From the NCBI RefSeq assembly GCF_014652275.1, contig NZ_BMYM01000002.1:868001-932000 (forward strand): a stretch of 64,000 nucleotides of DNA, given 5' to 3'. Position numbers and translations under genes: made by a program. The notes under the pieces were generated by a model, which was given only the letters and a program-made list of their open reading frames with translations, was not told the origin of the DNA and did not search any database. Of the stretch, positions 17,137 to 26,951 are shown piece by piece. Origin of the DNA: Parahalioglobus pacificus. GTDB lineage: Bacteria; Pseudomonadota; Gammaproteobacteria; Pseudomonadales; Halieaceae. Position 1 is the stretch's first letter. The number at the start of each line of letters is the position of its first letter.

Positions 17137-18318
17137 TTATGCCGCCTGCGCTGCTTGCAGTTGCACCTGCTCCATGAGTAATGCCACGCGCTTGCGCTGC
17201 ATCTTCAGGGAGAACTCCAGTTCCCGGAAGCGGGTGCGCAACGCTGCATTGTCCCACTTCTCCTGCAACTGCTGGCGCTTCTCAGAGAGAGCATCTTCCA
17301 GCGCATTGCGCTTTTGCTCGTAGCGCTGCGATTGCAGTTCTTTCCACTGGTTGATGGACTCAGTGAACAGCTGATACTCACGCTCCAGTGTGGCGCGCAG
17401 TCCCTCTGCGGCGGGGCTGTCGTCCAGCTCTCGACGCGCTCGCTCAAACTGGGTATCCAGAATGGCGCGCTGAATTTTGAAGTCGGGTACGCGCACCAGA
17501 TTCGAGGCCAGGCCCAGCTTTTCACACAGGCTGATAAACCACTTGGTGGGATCCCACTGATACCAGCGAATGCCATTGCGGTAGTCAGTTTGGAAGATGT
17601 GGTGATAGTTGTGGTAGCCCTCCCCGTAGGTCAGGAAGGCGAGGAACCCATTGTCCCGTGCGCTGTTGCTCTCGGTATAAGGGCGCGTGCCCCAGTAGTG
17701 CGCCAGTGAGTTAATGAAGAAGGTAACGTGGTGATTCACCACCAGGCGCAGCAATCCCACCAGCAGCACCGTGCCAATAATATCCCCGTGCCACAGGCCC
17801 AGCAGAATGGGCAAGCCCAGGTTCATGAAGGTCGTCAGCGCAACGTAGTGTTTGTCCTGCCACATGACGATCGGGTCGCGCTGCAGATCGCGTGCGTTGC
17901 TGAAGTCCGCTTCGTTGGATTTGTAGTCACGCAGCATCCAGCCCATATGGCTGAACCAGAGTCCGCGGCCCGCTGAGTAAGGGTCCTGCTCGTTATCGTC
18001 TACATGGCGGTGGTGGCGACGGTGGTCTGACGCCCAGATGAGGATGCTGTTCTGCAGGGCACCGGCGCCCCAGAACGCATAGAACCAGCGCAGCGCAGGG
18101 CTGGCTTCATAGGCCTTGTGTGCCCATAAACGGTGGTAGCCGCCGGTGATGGACATACCGTTCAGGTAAAGGAAGGCCAGCGCCCACAACCACTGAAAGG
18201 CGTCGTATCCGTGGTACACGCCCCAGGCGGGTACCAGAACCAGTGCAGCCAGCGGTAGCACAACGAAAATGGCAACGTTGATGGGTAGCAGCGGTGGCTT
18301 TGCGTCGGTGCTGTTCAT
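17137..18318 (-). CDS. Membrane acyl-CoA/fatty acid desaturase with coiled-coil tail
   Basis: An integral-membrane delta-9-type desaturase that adds double bonds to acyl chains. The three di-iron histidine boxes are HRLWAH near residue 63, HRRHHRHVD near residue 100 and HNYHH near residue 237, among four membrane segments. From about residue 290 to 393 the protein changes to a charged, Gln/Glu/Lys/Arg-rich coiled coil not needed for chemistry. It resembles Pseudomonas DesB in length and type, so growth-phase or stress control of membrane fluidity is the likely role. Confidence 0.88.
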   Translation of the reverse strand: MNSTDAKPPLLPINVAIFVVLPLAALVLVPAWGVYHGYDAFQWLWALAFLYLNGMSITGGYHRLWAHKAYEASPALRWFYAFWGAGALQNSILIWASDHRRHHRHVDDNEQDPYSAGRGLWFSHMGWMLRDYKSNEADFSNARDLQRDPIVMWQDKHYVALTTFMNLGLPILLGLWHGDIIGTVLLVGLLRLVVNHHVTFFINSLAHYWGTRPYTESNSARDNGFLAFLTYGEGYHNYHHIFQTDYRNGIRWYQWDPTKWFISLCEKLGLASNLVRVPDFKIQRAILDTQFERARRELDDSPAAEGLRATLEREYQLFTESINQWKELQSQRYEQKRNALEDALSEKRQQLQEKWDNAALRTRFRELEFSLKMQRKRVALLMEQVQLQAAQAA

Positions 18319-18518
18319 AACTTCTGAGTACCTCTATTGAATGGTGTAATGGTAGCGGGTTGTGCCCTCGATGTCTTTGCGCTGTGGCGATTTCGCCCCG
18401 GTTGACCACTTGCCGCAGCGCCGGCATAAAAATGCAGTATTATGCGCCCTCCTCAGTTCAAGCCCACCACACCGCGTGACAGTTCATCCCTACGTCCAAG
18501 GCAAGGCATTCCTGCACC

Positions 18519-19859
18519 ATGAGTGAGAAGGCGGTTTTCACCCGCGGCTCCACCATGCGGCACGTATTGGTGATGACCGGCGCCAGCGCTACGGGCTTGC
18601 TCACCATGTTCGGTGCTGATGTTGTTGATATGTACTTTCTTACCCTGCTGGGTGAGCAGGCGTTGGTGGCGTCAGTGGGTTTCGCCGGTACGCTGATCTA
18701 CTTTCTGGTGTCGATCAGTATCGGTCTGCAGATAGCCTTGGGTGCACTGGTTGCCCGTTCTGAGGGCGCCTATCGGCGGGACCTGGCAGGTCGCTACTGT
18801 AGCAGCGCGTTGCTCTTCAATGGTGTGCTGGCGGTGCTGATGAGCGTCGTGGGCTGGGTCTTTCTTGAGGATCTTCTGGTATTGCTCGGGGCCCGTGGTC
18901 TGGCGCTGGACTATGCCATCCGCTATGCCCAGATCCTAATGCTGTCTATCCCGATACTGGTTATTGGGATGAGCGCTGCGGCGGGTGTGCGCGCGGTCGG
19001 TGATGCACGGCGCGCCATGTGGGCAACCGTGTACGGGGCGCTGACCAACGCAGCTCTGGACCCGCTGTTTATTTTCACCTTCGGCTGGGGGCTTGAAGGG
19101 GCAGCCTGGGCATCGGTGGCGTCCCGTGTGGTGACGCTGGTTATTGCGTGGCGGGCACTTATTGGCGTCCATCATCTGCCGCGCCGGGTTAGCTACCCCC
19201 AGTTTCGCGCCGATATTCGCCCGATTATGGCGATTGCCGGCCCAGCCGTGCTGACCAACCTTGCCACGCCCATTGGTAACAGCTTTGTCCTGCGTACGCT
19301 GTCAGAATTTGGTGATGGCGCCGTTGCCGGCGCGGCAATTATGGGGCGTATCGCGCCGGTGGCTTTCTGCGCCGTATTCGCGCTTTCCGGGGCCATTGGT
19401 CCGATCATCGGCCAGAATGCGGGGGCAGGGTTTTACGACCGTGTGCGCAGTACGCTTGGCAATGCGCTTTTGTTCAATCTGGTGTATGTGATCCTGGTAT
19501 GGCTGCTGCTAATACTGCTGACCGAGCCGATTATTGCCACCTTCTCCGCCAGTGACGAGGCCGCAGACCTCATTCGCTTCTACAACACATTTCTGGTGGG
19601 TGCCTTCTTCTTCAACGGCACCCTGTTTGCCGCAAACGCCAGCTTTAACAACCTGTCGCGGGCAAAATGGGCCACAGCCTTTAACTTTAGTAAAGTGCTG
19701 CTGGGAATCATTCCCGGGGTCTATTTTGGCGCGCAACTGTTTGGCGCGCGGGGGGTGCTGCTGGGCGAGGCGCTGGGTATGACGGTGTTTGGTGCCCTGG
19801 GTATTGTGGCCGCATTTGTGCTCACCCGCCGCCTGCAGCGCGAGCACGCCAGGTCCTAG
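18519..19859 (+). CDS. MATE family efflux transporter
   Basis: A multidrug and toxin extrusion antiporter with 446 residues and about twelve membrane segments arranged as two MatE repeats. The two halves start near residue 15 and residue 235. Substrate and coupling ion (sodium or proton) cannot be read from the sequence. It stands alone, divergent from the desaturase, with 200 bases of shared upstream DNA. Confidence 0.9.
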   Translation: MSEKAVFTRGSTMRHVLVMTGASATGLLTMFGADVVDMYFLTLLGEQALVASVGFAGTLIYFLVSISIGLQIALGALVARSEGAYRRDLAGRYCSSALLFNGVLAVLMSVVGWVFLEDLLVLLGARGLALDYAIRYAQILMLSIPILVIGMSAAAGVRAVGDARRAMWATVYGALTNAALDPLFIFTFGWGLEGAAWASVASRVVTLVIAWRALIGVHHLPRRVSYPQFRADIRPIMAIAGPAVLTNLATPIGNSFVLRTLSEFGDGAVAGAAIMGRIAPVAFCAVFALSGAIGPIIGQNAGAGFYDRVRSTLGNALLFNLVYVILVWLLLILLTEPIIATFSASDEAADLIRFYNTFLVGAFFFNGTLFAANASFNNLSRAKWATAFNFSKVLLGIIPGVYFGAQLFGARGVLLGEALGMTVFGALGIVAAFVLTRRLQREHARS

Positions 19860-19875
19860 TAGTACCGAATCAGCT

Positions 19876-20262
19876 TCACTCGGGCGCTCTTAGCGACGCC
19901 AGTGCTTCGTAGAGCCAGTCGCGGCTGGGGCGTTCCACACCGTCACAGATCACGCTGTAGGCCTTGCCTGTCCAGGAGCTTTCGCTGGCAAGGCGGTCGA
20001 TTAACTGCTCCGTGCTGTTTACGTGGCGCTTGCCGCGACGGTACTTGAGTCTTAGGTGATCCGCGGCATCTTCGGCAGAATGCACGCTGCCATTGCGTTG
20101 AAACTCGCAACCACTCTGCGCCACCTGTGAGAGCAGGGCTTCAATCTCTGTGCTGCTGTCATCGGCACGCGTTGGTAGCGAGAGGCACAGCAGTGATACC
20201 AGCACCATTGTCAGGCAGGTGCAACGCGGGGAAGGCGATTGTAGTGTGGATTTTATGGCCAT
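19876..20262 (-). CDS. DUF5329 family secreted protein
   Basis: A small exported protein of unknown function related to E. coli YfeK. A hydrophobic signal peptide ends around PTRA near residue 33. The mature part has the family hallmarks: EIEALLSQVAQSGCEFQRNG, AADHLRLKYRRGK, SSWTGKAYSVIC and a C-terminal WLYEAL. Two cysteines could form a disulfide. The start overlaps the end of the upstream nuclease-fold gene by 10 bases, so the two are probably cotranscribed. Confidence 0.82.
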   Translation of the reverse strand: MAIKSTLQSPSPRCTCLTMVLVSLLCLSLPTRADDSSTEIEALLSQVAQSGCEFQRNGSVHSAEDAADHLRLKYRRGKRHVNSTEQLIDRLASESSWTGKAYSVICDGVERPSRDWLYEALASLRAPE

Positions 20263-21080
20263 GTCAGGGTCGCGCTCAGCGGGTTATGGTCGGAACTGTC
20301 TACAGCGGTGACCTCGGTATCTTGCACTGAGAGACCGCGAAGATAAATGTGGTCCAGCGGCCAATCCAAAAAGCGTGTTCGCAGGTCTGGCTCGTAGGTG
20401 GTGTTGATCAAGCCGTGCTCGGCCATCAGTGCGTCCACCATGTCCTGTCTGTCCTCGCTCCAGGTGTTGAAATCGCCCGCGGCGATTACCGGCCCAGTGT
20501 GTGCAGCGATCACGGTGGCAATAGAGTTTAATTGGGCCTCAAATTCTTGAGCACTGAGCTCGAAATTCACAGCATGAATGTTGATTGCCAGCAGCCGGTT
20601 TTCGTGTCCCGCCATGGGATGCTCGGTGACGCTGGTGGCTTTAGGCGTACCCAGCCATGGCTCCCAGGCGGTGAGATTGCACAGCAAACTGGGAGAGCTG
20701 GTACTGAGGGTGAGGACACCGGTTTCGATATCGTCGGTAGTGTAGCCGGCTGCAAATGCCTGATAGAGCGGTAGCGGAATCTCGCCGGCAATATTGGCCT
20801 TCACTGCCGCTTCCTGAATGAACGCGAGTTGAATGTTATCGCTTAACTGCCTCAGATCGCCGGCCCAATCTGTATCACCCGCCTTTTGTATGTTCCAGCT
20901 GAGAACCCTCAGTGGCGATTTCAGCAGCACCTGCTCACCGACCAGCGGCTGGCCCAGCGCGGCGGCGCAGCTTTCTGCGTCGCTGGCGGCCTGTGTGGTG
21001 GCAGTTGCGAGAAGAGCCAATGCGCAGAGCGGTGTGCGTAGCCCTTGTCGCAGCCCTGAGTGAGGTGAATAGTAGGACAC
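20253..21080 (-). CDS. Endonuclease/exonuclease/phosphatase family protein
   Basis: A DNase I-like hydrolase of the YafD type with 275 residues. VLSWNIQKAG near residue 60 and the metal-binding Glu in FIQEAA open the fold. The catalytic pair follows as AAGDFNTWSEDR near residue 200 and SSDHNPLSATL at the end. An N-terminal hydrophobic segment ending near TQAA suggests export to the periplasm. The substrate may be a nucleic acid or a phospho-ester. It overlaps the DUF5329 gene. Confidence 0.87.
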   Translation of the reverse strand: MSYYSPHSGLRQGLRTPLCALALLATATTQAASDAESCAAALGQPLVGEQVLLKSPLRVLSWNIQKAGDTDWAGDLRQLSDNIQLAFIQEAAVKANIAGEIPLPLYQAFAAGYTTDDIETGVLTLSTSSPSLLCNLTAWEPWLGTPKATSVTEHPMAGHENRLLAINIHAVNFELSAQEFEAQLNSIATVIAAHTGPVIAAGDFNTWSEDRQDMVDALMAEHGLINTTYEPDLRTRFLDWPLDHIYLRGLSVQDTEVTAVDSSDHNPLSATLTWP

Positions 21081-21148
21081 AGCGGCGGTCTATCGACTGA
21101 GAGCCCCCAGTGTCGCACCCGGTGGGCTGTGCCGCCAGTGAGTCAGCG

Positions 21149-22492
21149 CTACAGCTTCTCCAGGTAGGATTGGTACTCGAGCTGAGTAACGCGCCGGCGG
21201 AACTCGTCGATTTCCTGTTCTTTGGTGAGGCTGAAGATGCGCTGTAACTCGTCACCCAGCGCGTCGCGAATGAATTCCGACTGCTGGAACAGGCCCAGCG
21301 AGTCCTGCATGTAGACCGGCAGTGTGTCCTTTTGCTGTGAGTAGCTGTCCCCGGTCGCCGGTTTACCGGGCGACATTTCCTGTTCAATACCGGCAAGCAT
21401 GGCAGCTAACAAAACAGCGAACATCAGGTAGGGGTTTGCATCTGCCCCGGCCACCCGATGCTCCAGCCGCCGCGCCGCCGGATTCCCTGCGGGTACCCGG
21501 ACGGCAACGGTGCGATTTTCGTAACCCCAGCTGGGGCTTGTGGGCGCGTGTGATCCTCGCTGGAAACGTCGGTAGGCGTTATAGCTGGGCGCAAAGATCG
21601 CAATGGACTCGGCCATGTGAGATAAGCATCCCGCAATTGCCTGCAGCAGGAAGCTGCTGCCGCGTTCGGTGCCATCGTCGAAGATGTTTTTGCCGGTCTC
21701 ATCCAACACGCTGCAGTGCACGTGCATGCCGTTGCCCGCTTCTTCCTCGAAGGGCTTGGGCATGAAACTGGCGATCAGCTGGTGTCTGGCAGCCACTCCC
21801 TTAATCAGTCGCTTCATCATCATGATCTGCTTGGCGGCCAGCACCGGGCTGTCTACGTGCTGCATGTTGATTTCGTACTGGGAGGGGGCGGACTCCTTAA
21901 CAACACCGTCGAAGGGCAGGTCCTGCTGTTCACAGGCAACTCGGAGCTCCTCAATCATCTCCTGATGCTGGTTGAGCACGTCCAGACTGTACATATTGCC
22001 GCCCACGGGTGTGCCAGCGGCGGGGGAGGGGCAGGTATGGGAGGGGTGCCCGTCTTCCATGGTCACCAGACTGAACTCCAGCTCGGCGGCGACCACCGGT
22101 CGCCAGCCACGTTCGGTAAAGCGCGATACCACCTGCTTCAACACGTGACGCGGGTCGCCCATGTAGGGCGTGCCGTCGGCGGCATACATGGACATCATCA
22201 CCTGGCCATGCTGCCCGTTAGGCGACCAGGGGGTGGGCAGCAATGAGCCTTCAACCGGGCGGCAAATACCGTCGGCATCGCCGGAAGCAAACACCAGTTC
22301 TTCAACGTCGCGGCCCCATATGTCGAGGCTGAGCGCTGTTTGGGGGAGTTTCAGTTCGCCGTCAAATATCTTTGCCAGCTTGTGGCGGGGAAGCCACTTG
22401 CCGCGCATAACGCCGTTGCAGTCGGGGAGCAGCGCTTCGATCGTCGTGATCTCGGGGTGTGCTCGCAGAAACCAGTCCACTTCCTGGGACAT
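21149..22492 (-). CDS. Glutamine synthetase family protein, gamma-glutamylpolyamine type
   Basis: A glutamine-synthetase-fold ATP-dependent ligase of 447 residues, resembling PuuA-type gamma-glutamylputrescine synthetase more than GlnA. The N-terminal beta-grasp domain contains DCNGVMRGKWLP. The catalytic domain has the metal-binding AAELEFSLV, NGMHVHCSV and NRTVAVRVPAGNPAARRLEHRVAGADANPYL segments. No adenylylation-type tail is evident. A LuxR regulator lies 122 bases upstream on the same strand. Possible substrates are putrescine, other polyamines or ethanolamine. Confidence 0.85.
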   Translation of the reverse strand: MSQEVDWFLRAHPEITTIEALLPDCNGVMRGKWLPRHKLAKIFDGELKLPQTALSLDIWGRDVEELVFASGDADGICRPVEGSLLPTPWSPNGQHGQVMMSMYAADGTPYMGDPRHVLKQVVSRFTERGWRPVVAAELEFSLVTMEDGHPSHTCPSPAAGTPVGGNMYSLDVLNQHQEMIEELRVACEQQDLPFDGVVKESAPSQYEINMQHVDSPVLAAKQIMMMKRLIKGVAARHQLIASFMPKPFEEEAGNGMHVHCSVLDETGKNIFDDGTERGSSFLLQAIAGCLSHMAESIAIFAPSYNAYRRFQRGSHAPTSPSWGYENRTVAVRVPAGNPAARRLEHRVAGADANPYLMFAVLLAAMLAGIEQEMSPGKPATGDSYSQQKDTLPVYMQDSLGLFQQSEFIRDALGDELQRIFSLTKEQEIDEFRRRVTQLEYQSYLEKL

Positions 22493-22614
22493 CGGTAGAC
22501 CATCGTGTATTTCCGGTAAGTGGTCACTATCAATCCAGGGCTGCCGGCTGGCAATGCCCCAGTTAGGGCAGGTAGTACATCCAACTTATTTGTGGCAAGG
22601 ATGTCTGGCGCTTG

Positions 22615-23466
22615 CTAAGCCTGTCGCGGGGCCATATACACGCTCAGTGGATCGCCGCCGGCAGCTTCTCCCAGGCAGGACATGGCGTTCAGGAACAGTG
22701 AAAAAAGGTCGGTCTGGGAGCTCACGTCCAACTTACGGTAAATACTCTTACGGTGGCGGCGTACGGTTTCCACCGCGATACCCAGGCGATCCGCAGAGGC
22801 ATCTGTGCTGTAGCCACGCAGCATCAGTTCCAACACACCCTTCTCGCGGGGTGACAGCATGCTCTCACCGAAGGTGTTAAACGCCTGTTCGATCTGCTGT
22901 TCTATGCCCGGTTTGATCAGGTGCGTCACTGCGAAATCGTCGTGTTCGGAGTGAGACTTGATCAACTCGACGATGGGGTCGGCCAGTAAATATAGCTTCT
23001 CGTACTCCGCTTCGCTGAACTCACCGTGCTGTCTCAAGCGCATCATGCTGATGTTGATCACGTTGCCACTGCGCAGTTTGGAAAGGTACACGGCCTCGTC
23101 AACCGTGCCCGTGTCGGCATAGTAATCCGTGTAGTACTGAGACTGCTGTGCGCTGTCAGAGGTGAGTCGCGACAAGCGGTAGATACGTGAGCGCGGTTGA
23201 TTCATAGAGGCCTGGTAGAACGGATCTTCCCGATACGGCCCCTCCAAATACAGGTCGACCTGCGAGCGCAAGGCATGATCGGGTATCTCGTGATACAGCA
23301 CCTTGGGTGGTAGGTCGCGGTGGTACAGCCAGATCTGTGGATAGTCGATGGCGACCTGGCCTTTTATGGCCTTCACCAGCTTGGGAAAGAACCGGTCGGT
23401 GCCTAGCTCTGCGATAGCCAGCGATATGTCCTTGTTCCATTGGCTCAGCTGCTGGATGTCGGACAT
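22615..23466 (-). CDS. LuxR-type transcriptional regulator
   Basis: A DNA-binding regulator of 283 residues. The C-terminal helix-turn-helix (about residues 202-260) begins LSPREKGVLELMLRGYST and contains AVETVRRHRKSIYRKLDV, typical of the LuxR/FixJ fold. The first 200 residues match no sensor domain I can name; the Trp/Tyr pattern of autoinducer-binding domains is not clear. It precedes the glutamine-synthetase-like gene on the same strand and is divergent from an AraC regulator, so it may control polyamine nitrogen use. Confidence 0.85.
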   Translation of the reverse strand: MSDIQQLSQWNKDISLAIAELGTDRFFPKLVKAIKGQVAIDYPQIWLYHRDLPPKVLYHEIPDHALRSQVDLYLEGPYREDPFYQASMNQPRSRIYRLSRLTSDSAQQSQYYTDYYADTGTVDEAVYLSKLRSGNVINISMMRLRQHGEFSEAEYEKLYLLADPIVELIKSHSEHDDFAVTHLIKPGIEQQIEQAFNTFGESMLSPREKGVLELMLRGYSTDASADRLGIAVETVRRHRKSIYRKLDVSSQTDLFSLFLNAMSCLGEAAGGDPLSVYMAPRQA

Positions 23467-23559
23467 GATGTCTCTTCTTTATATTCCCCAGAGTGAGTGT
23501 GCGAGGGCCTCTCGCCGAAGTCAACGTGCCAGCCGGTGCAGGGTCGGCAGTCGCCGGGC

Positions 23560-23565
23560 TATAAT
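23560..23565 (+). promoter_or_regulatory. -10 box upstream of the AraC regulator
   Basis: A TATAAT followed by the GC-rich CCCGGCC lies 29 bases before the ATG of the AraC-type gene, in the 128-base divergent region shared with the LuxR gene. Confidence 0.45.
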
Positions 23566-23594
23566 CCCGGCCGTTGTACCAGTTGTGAAGACTT

Positions 23595-24641
23595 ATGCCG
23601 GCGAGGCGACCCACCACAGACCTCTATAACGACGCGGTGCCGATGGCGTTTACCCGAGCGCTGCTGGTACAGGCGCGCGCGTTCAATCGTGATGTCGATG
23701 CGATGCTGCAGCGTGCAAGGTTTCCCTTCGATCCTCTGAGTGGCGAAGCACAGACGGTCTTTGTGTCTCGTGAGCAATACAGCCGGCTGTGCAATGAGCT
23801 CTTTCGGGAGTTGGGGGACGAGTCTGGGGGCGTGATGCCCGATGTGCGCACACCCGTGGGCACAACGCGGCTGATAGCTCTATCCATGTTGGGCAGCGGC
23901 ACGCTGGCTTCGGCAATGCGTCGCGCCATCGAATTCAATGCCTGCTGCCGGGTTCGCCATGGGGCCCAGGTGCACAACCAGTTACGCGTCGATGCCCAGC
24001 ACAAGGAGGCGACGCTGTCTTACCTGAGCGGTGATGACTCCGCTGAGGCCCAGGCCAGTGTTTTGTGTGGCTTGGCCATGTGGCTGCGCTTTTGTGGCTG
24101 GTTGATAGGTCAGAGTATCGACATCACTGAAGCCCAGTGCGCCGGCCCGGAACCTGAATTCATTGCCGGTATTCGTCACTTTTTCCCCTGCCCGGTGAGA
24201 TTCAACCAGCCGGTGAACGCTGTCGGCTTCAGCGCCCGACACCTTGAGGCTGAGCTAATCAGGGACGAGGCTCAACTCAAGGGCTTTCTGAAGCTGGCGC
24301 CCTATCATATTGTGATCGAGCCTCAGGCGAGTGAGCGCAGTGTCACCTTCAGGATTCGTGAAATTCTGGGCGATGATTTTCGCCATGAAATGCCCAGCTT
24401 CGAGGAGCTAACCGGTCTGCTGAGTATGTCAGCGCGAACCTTGCGCAGGCGCCTGGAGCGCGAGGGGACTTCCTACCAGCGCATTAAGGATAACGCCCGA
24501 CGGGATGTCGCGATTTCATTGCTCAGTCGCGATGGTCTTACAGTCAGTGAGGTTGCGGAGCACGTCGGTTTCAGCGATCCCAGCGCCTTCCACCGCTCCT
24601 TCAAGAAGTGGACAGGCCAGTCTCCCGGCAGCTACCGCTAG
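23595..24641 (+). CDS. AraC family transcriptional regulator (OruR/ArgR-like)
   Basis: A 348-residue activator. The N-terminal 200 residues look like the arabinose-binding-type sensor (PF12625) found in OruR- and VirS-like regulators. The C-terminal double helix-turn-helix includes LSMSARTLRRRLEREGTSYQRIKDNAR and the hallmark VAEHVGFSDPSAFHRSFKKWTGQSPGSYR. Related proteins often control amino-acid or fatty-acid catabolism. It is divergent from the LuxR gene, and no obvious target operon follows it, so targets may lie elsewhere. Confidence 0.9.
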   Translation: MPARRPTTDLYNDAVPMAFTRALLVQARAFNRDVDAMLQRARFPFDPLSGEAQTVFVSREQYSRLCNELFRELGDESGGVMPDVRTPVGTTRLIALSMLGSGTLASAMRRAIEFNACCRVRHGAQVHNQLRVDAQHKEATLSYLSGDDSAEAQASVLCGLAMWLRFCGWLIGQSIDITEAQCAGPEPEFIAGIRHFFPCPVRFNQPVNAVGFSARHLEAELIRDEAQLKGFLKLAPYHIVIEPQASERSVTFRIREILGDDFRHEMPSFEELTGLLSMSARTLRRRLEREGTSYQRIKDNARRDVAISLLSRDGLTVSEVAEHVGFSDPSAFHRSFKKWTGQSPGSYR

Positions 24642-24642
24642 T

Positions 24643-25230
24643 TTACTCCAGCCACGCCAGCGGCTCAGTGCGCCAATGGTCGCGCCAGGCCCGATAGACC
24701 TTGTCGCTGTAGGTGCGCCTGCCGTAGGAACCGTTGTATCGCGCCAGTGCAGGGTGCAGCCGTCCTTTCTCCCGCTGCAGATAGAACTGCAGAATGCGGC
24801 AGCCATATTCCAGATTGGTCAGATTGTCGGTCAGGTTGTCATCGGGTCTGCCGATTTCGTCCTTCCAGAAAGGCATCACCTGCATCATGCCCTGAGCACC
24901 CACGCGGGAGACAGCAAATCGGTCGAAGTGGCTTTCGACTTCGATCACTGCCAGCACCAACTCCGGGGGCAGTTCGGCGGCTGTCGCTGCGGCGTGGATC
25001 TGACGCAGAAGCTGTAATCTCTGCTGAGGGTCGTCGACGAAGCGCGCCAGACGGGAGGACATGTCGACTAGCCACACCTCCGCGTCATAGCGGTCTGTAA
25101 AGCTGTCTGCGCCGCTGATGGTGGATTCCAGAAAACTGCGCAGTGCTTCCCGCTCAGCCTCATCGGGTTGGGCGCTGGCGGGTGCCGCCAGCGCGATCAG
25201 CAGACCGATGAGTGCAGCAGCGCGCATCAC
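24643..25230 (-). CDS. Lytic transglycosylase, SLT domain
   Basis: A secreted murein hydrolase of 195 residues. A signal peptide ends near PASA (residue 20). The goose-lysozyme-like SLT domain contains the catalytic Glu in AVIEVESHFDRFAVS, GAQGMMQVMPFWKDE and the C-terminal ALARYNGSYGRRTYSDKVY. It lies 5 bases downstream of the proS stop on the same strand, so it is likely cotranscribed with proS. The same linkage occurs in Pseudomonas-type genomes. Confidence 0.92.
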   Translation of the reverse strand: MMRAAALIGLLIALAAPASAQPDEAEREALRSFLESTISGADSFTDRYDAEVWLVDMSSRLARFVDDPQQRLQLLRQIHAAATAAELPPELVLAVIEVESHFDRFAVSRVGAQGMMQVMPFWKDEIGRPDDNLTDNLTNLEYGCRILQFYLQREKGRLHPALARYNGSYGRRTYSDKVYRAWRDHWRTEPLAWLE

Positions 25231-25235
25231 TGTAC

Positions 25236-26951
25236 TTAGGACGCCATACGTTCTTGCAATGCAGCAAGAATGCCTTCGCGGGGTAGCAGCGTGGCTTCAT
25301 CGTCGCTACGTCCCTTGTACTCGAGTTTATCGTCTGCCAGCGTGCGATCGCCGATGACAATGCGGTGAGGAATTCCCATCAGCTCCATGTCGGCAAACTT
25401 CACCCCGGGCCGCTCGTTGCGGTCGTCCATGAGTACGTCGATGCCCGCGGCCACGCAGTCTGCATACAATTCTTCTGCGCAGGCTGCGACGGCTTCCGAC
25501 TTGTGCATATTTAAGGGGACAATGGCCAACTGGAAAGGCGCCATGGCAGTAGGCCAGGTGATGCCATTATCGTCGTGGTTCTGCTCAATGGCAGCAGCAA
25601 CGATGCGGCTAACGCCGATGCCGTAGCAGCCCATAAACATGGGAACGTTCTTGCCGTTCTCGTTCAGCACATTGGCCTGCATGGCTTCGCTGTACTTGGT
25701 GCCCAACTGGAAGATATGGCCAACCTCAATGCCTCTCTTGATTTGCAGGTTGCCATTGCCGTCCGGGCTGGGGTCGCCCTGAACCACGTTGCGCAGGTCT
25801 TCAATGCGGGGCAGCGGCAGATCACGCTCCCAGTTAACGCCGGTGAGGTGAAAACCATCTTTATTGGCGCCGCAAACAAAGTCAGCGAGGACTGCAGCGC
25901 TGCGGTCGACAATCACGGGAATAGCGAGTCCCACAGGACCGAGAGAGCCGAAGCCTGCGCCGCAGGTAGCGCGCGCAGCGTCTTCCTCCACCATTGCCAG
26001 CGGGCTGGCGATGCCGGCGAGCTTTTCCGCTTTGATCTCATTCAGTTGATGGTCGCCGCGCAACACCAGCGCAACCGGTGAGCCGGTGTCATCGTCGGCC
26101 TTTACCAGTAGAGTCTTAACTGTCGTTTCTGCCGGGATAGCGAGGCTGTTGGCAAGCTCGTCAATGGTGTGTACACCGGGCGTTGCCACCTCCGCCATGT
26201 CGTCACTCGCTGCTGCGCGAGTATCGCTATGGGGTAACGCTTCGGCCATCTCGACATTGGCAGCATAGCCGCTGCCGTCAGAGAAGGCGATGTCATCCTC
26301 ACCGGAACCGGCCAGAACATGGAATTCGTGGGAACTGCTGCCACCGATGCTGCCGGTGTCAGCAATCACTGGCCTGAAATCCAGTCCCAGGCGCGTGAAG
26401 ATAGCCGAATACGCGCCGTGCATAACGTCGTATGTGTCTGCCAATGATGCGGGCGTTTCGTGAAAGCTATACGCATCCTTCATCAGGAACTCGCGTGAAC
26501 GCATGATGCCGAAGCGCGGGCGAATCTCGTCACGCACCTTTGTTTGTATCTGATAGAGATTAAGAGGGAGCTGCTTATAGCTTTTGATTTCATTGCGCAC
26601 GAGTTCAGTGACGACTTCCTCATGTGTAGGGCCCAGGCAAAAGTCTCTATCGTGTCGGTCCTTGATGCGCAGCAGTTCAGGGCCGTACTCTTCCCAGCGA
26701 CCCGATTCCTCCCACAATTCAGCGGGTTGCACTACCGGCATACTGATCTCCTGGGCGCCAGCGCGGTCCATTTCCTCGCGCACAATCGCCTCGACTTTGC
26801 GAAGTACGCGCAAGCCCAGGGGTAGCCATGTGTAGAGTCCGGCGGCGAGCTTGCGTATGAGACCGGCGCGCAGCATCAGCTGGTGGCTGATGACTTCGGC
26901 GTCGGCGGGAGTTTCCTTTTGGGTGCAAATCAGGAAGTTGCTGGTGCGCAT
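25236..26951 (-). CDS. proS: Prolyl-tRNA synthetase
   Basis: Charges tRNA-Pro with proline. It is the bacterial long form (571 residues from the chosen start), with class II motifs [24 protein letters not shown] (motif 2 region) and [18 protein letters not shown] (motif 3), an inserted YbaK-type editing domain at about residues 225-390 that clears Ala-tRNA-Pro, and a C-terminal anticodon-binding domain. An in-frame ATG lies two codons upstream at 26957, but [20 protein letters not shown] matches the family N-terminus. Confidence 0.97.
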   Translation of the reverse strand: MRTSNFLICTQKETPADAEVISHQLMLRAGLIRKLAAGLYTWLPLGLRVLRKVEAIVREEMDRAGAQEISMPVVQPAELWEESGRWEEYGPELLRIKDRHDRDFCLGPTHEEVVTELVRNEIKSYKQLPLNLYQIQTKVRDEIRPRFGIMRSREFLMKDAYSFHETPASLADTYDVMHGAYSAIFTRLGLDFRPVIADTGSIGGSSSHEFHVLAGSGEDDIAFSDGSGYAANVEMAEALPHSDTRAAASDDMAEVATPGVHTIDELANSLAIPAETTVKTLLVKADDDTGSPVALVLRGDHQLNEIKAEKLAGIASPLAMVEEDAARATCGAGFGSLGPVGLAIPVIVDRSAAVLADFVCGANKDGFHLTGVNWERDLPLPRIEDLRNVVQGDPSPDGNGNLQIKRGIEVGHIFQLGTKYSEAMQANVLNENGKNVPMFMGCYGIGVSRIVAAAIEQNHDDNGITWPTAMAPFQLAIVPLNMHKSEAVAACAEELYADCVAAGIDVLMDDRNERPGVKFADMELMGIPHRIVIGDRTLADDKLEYKGRSDDEATLLPREGILAALQERMAS

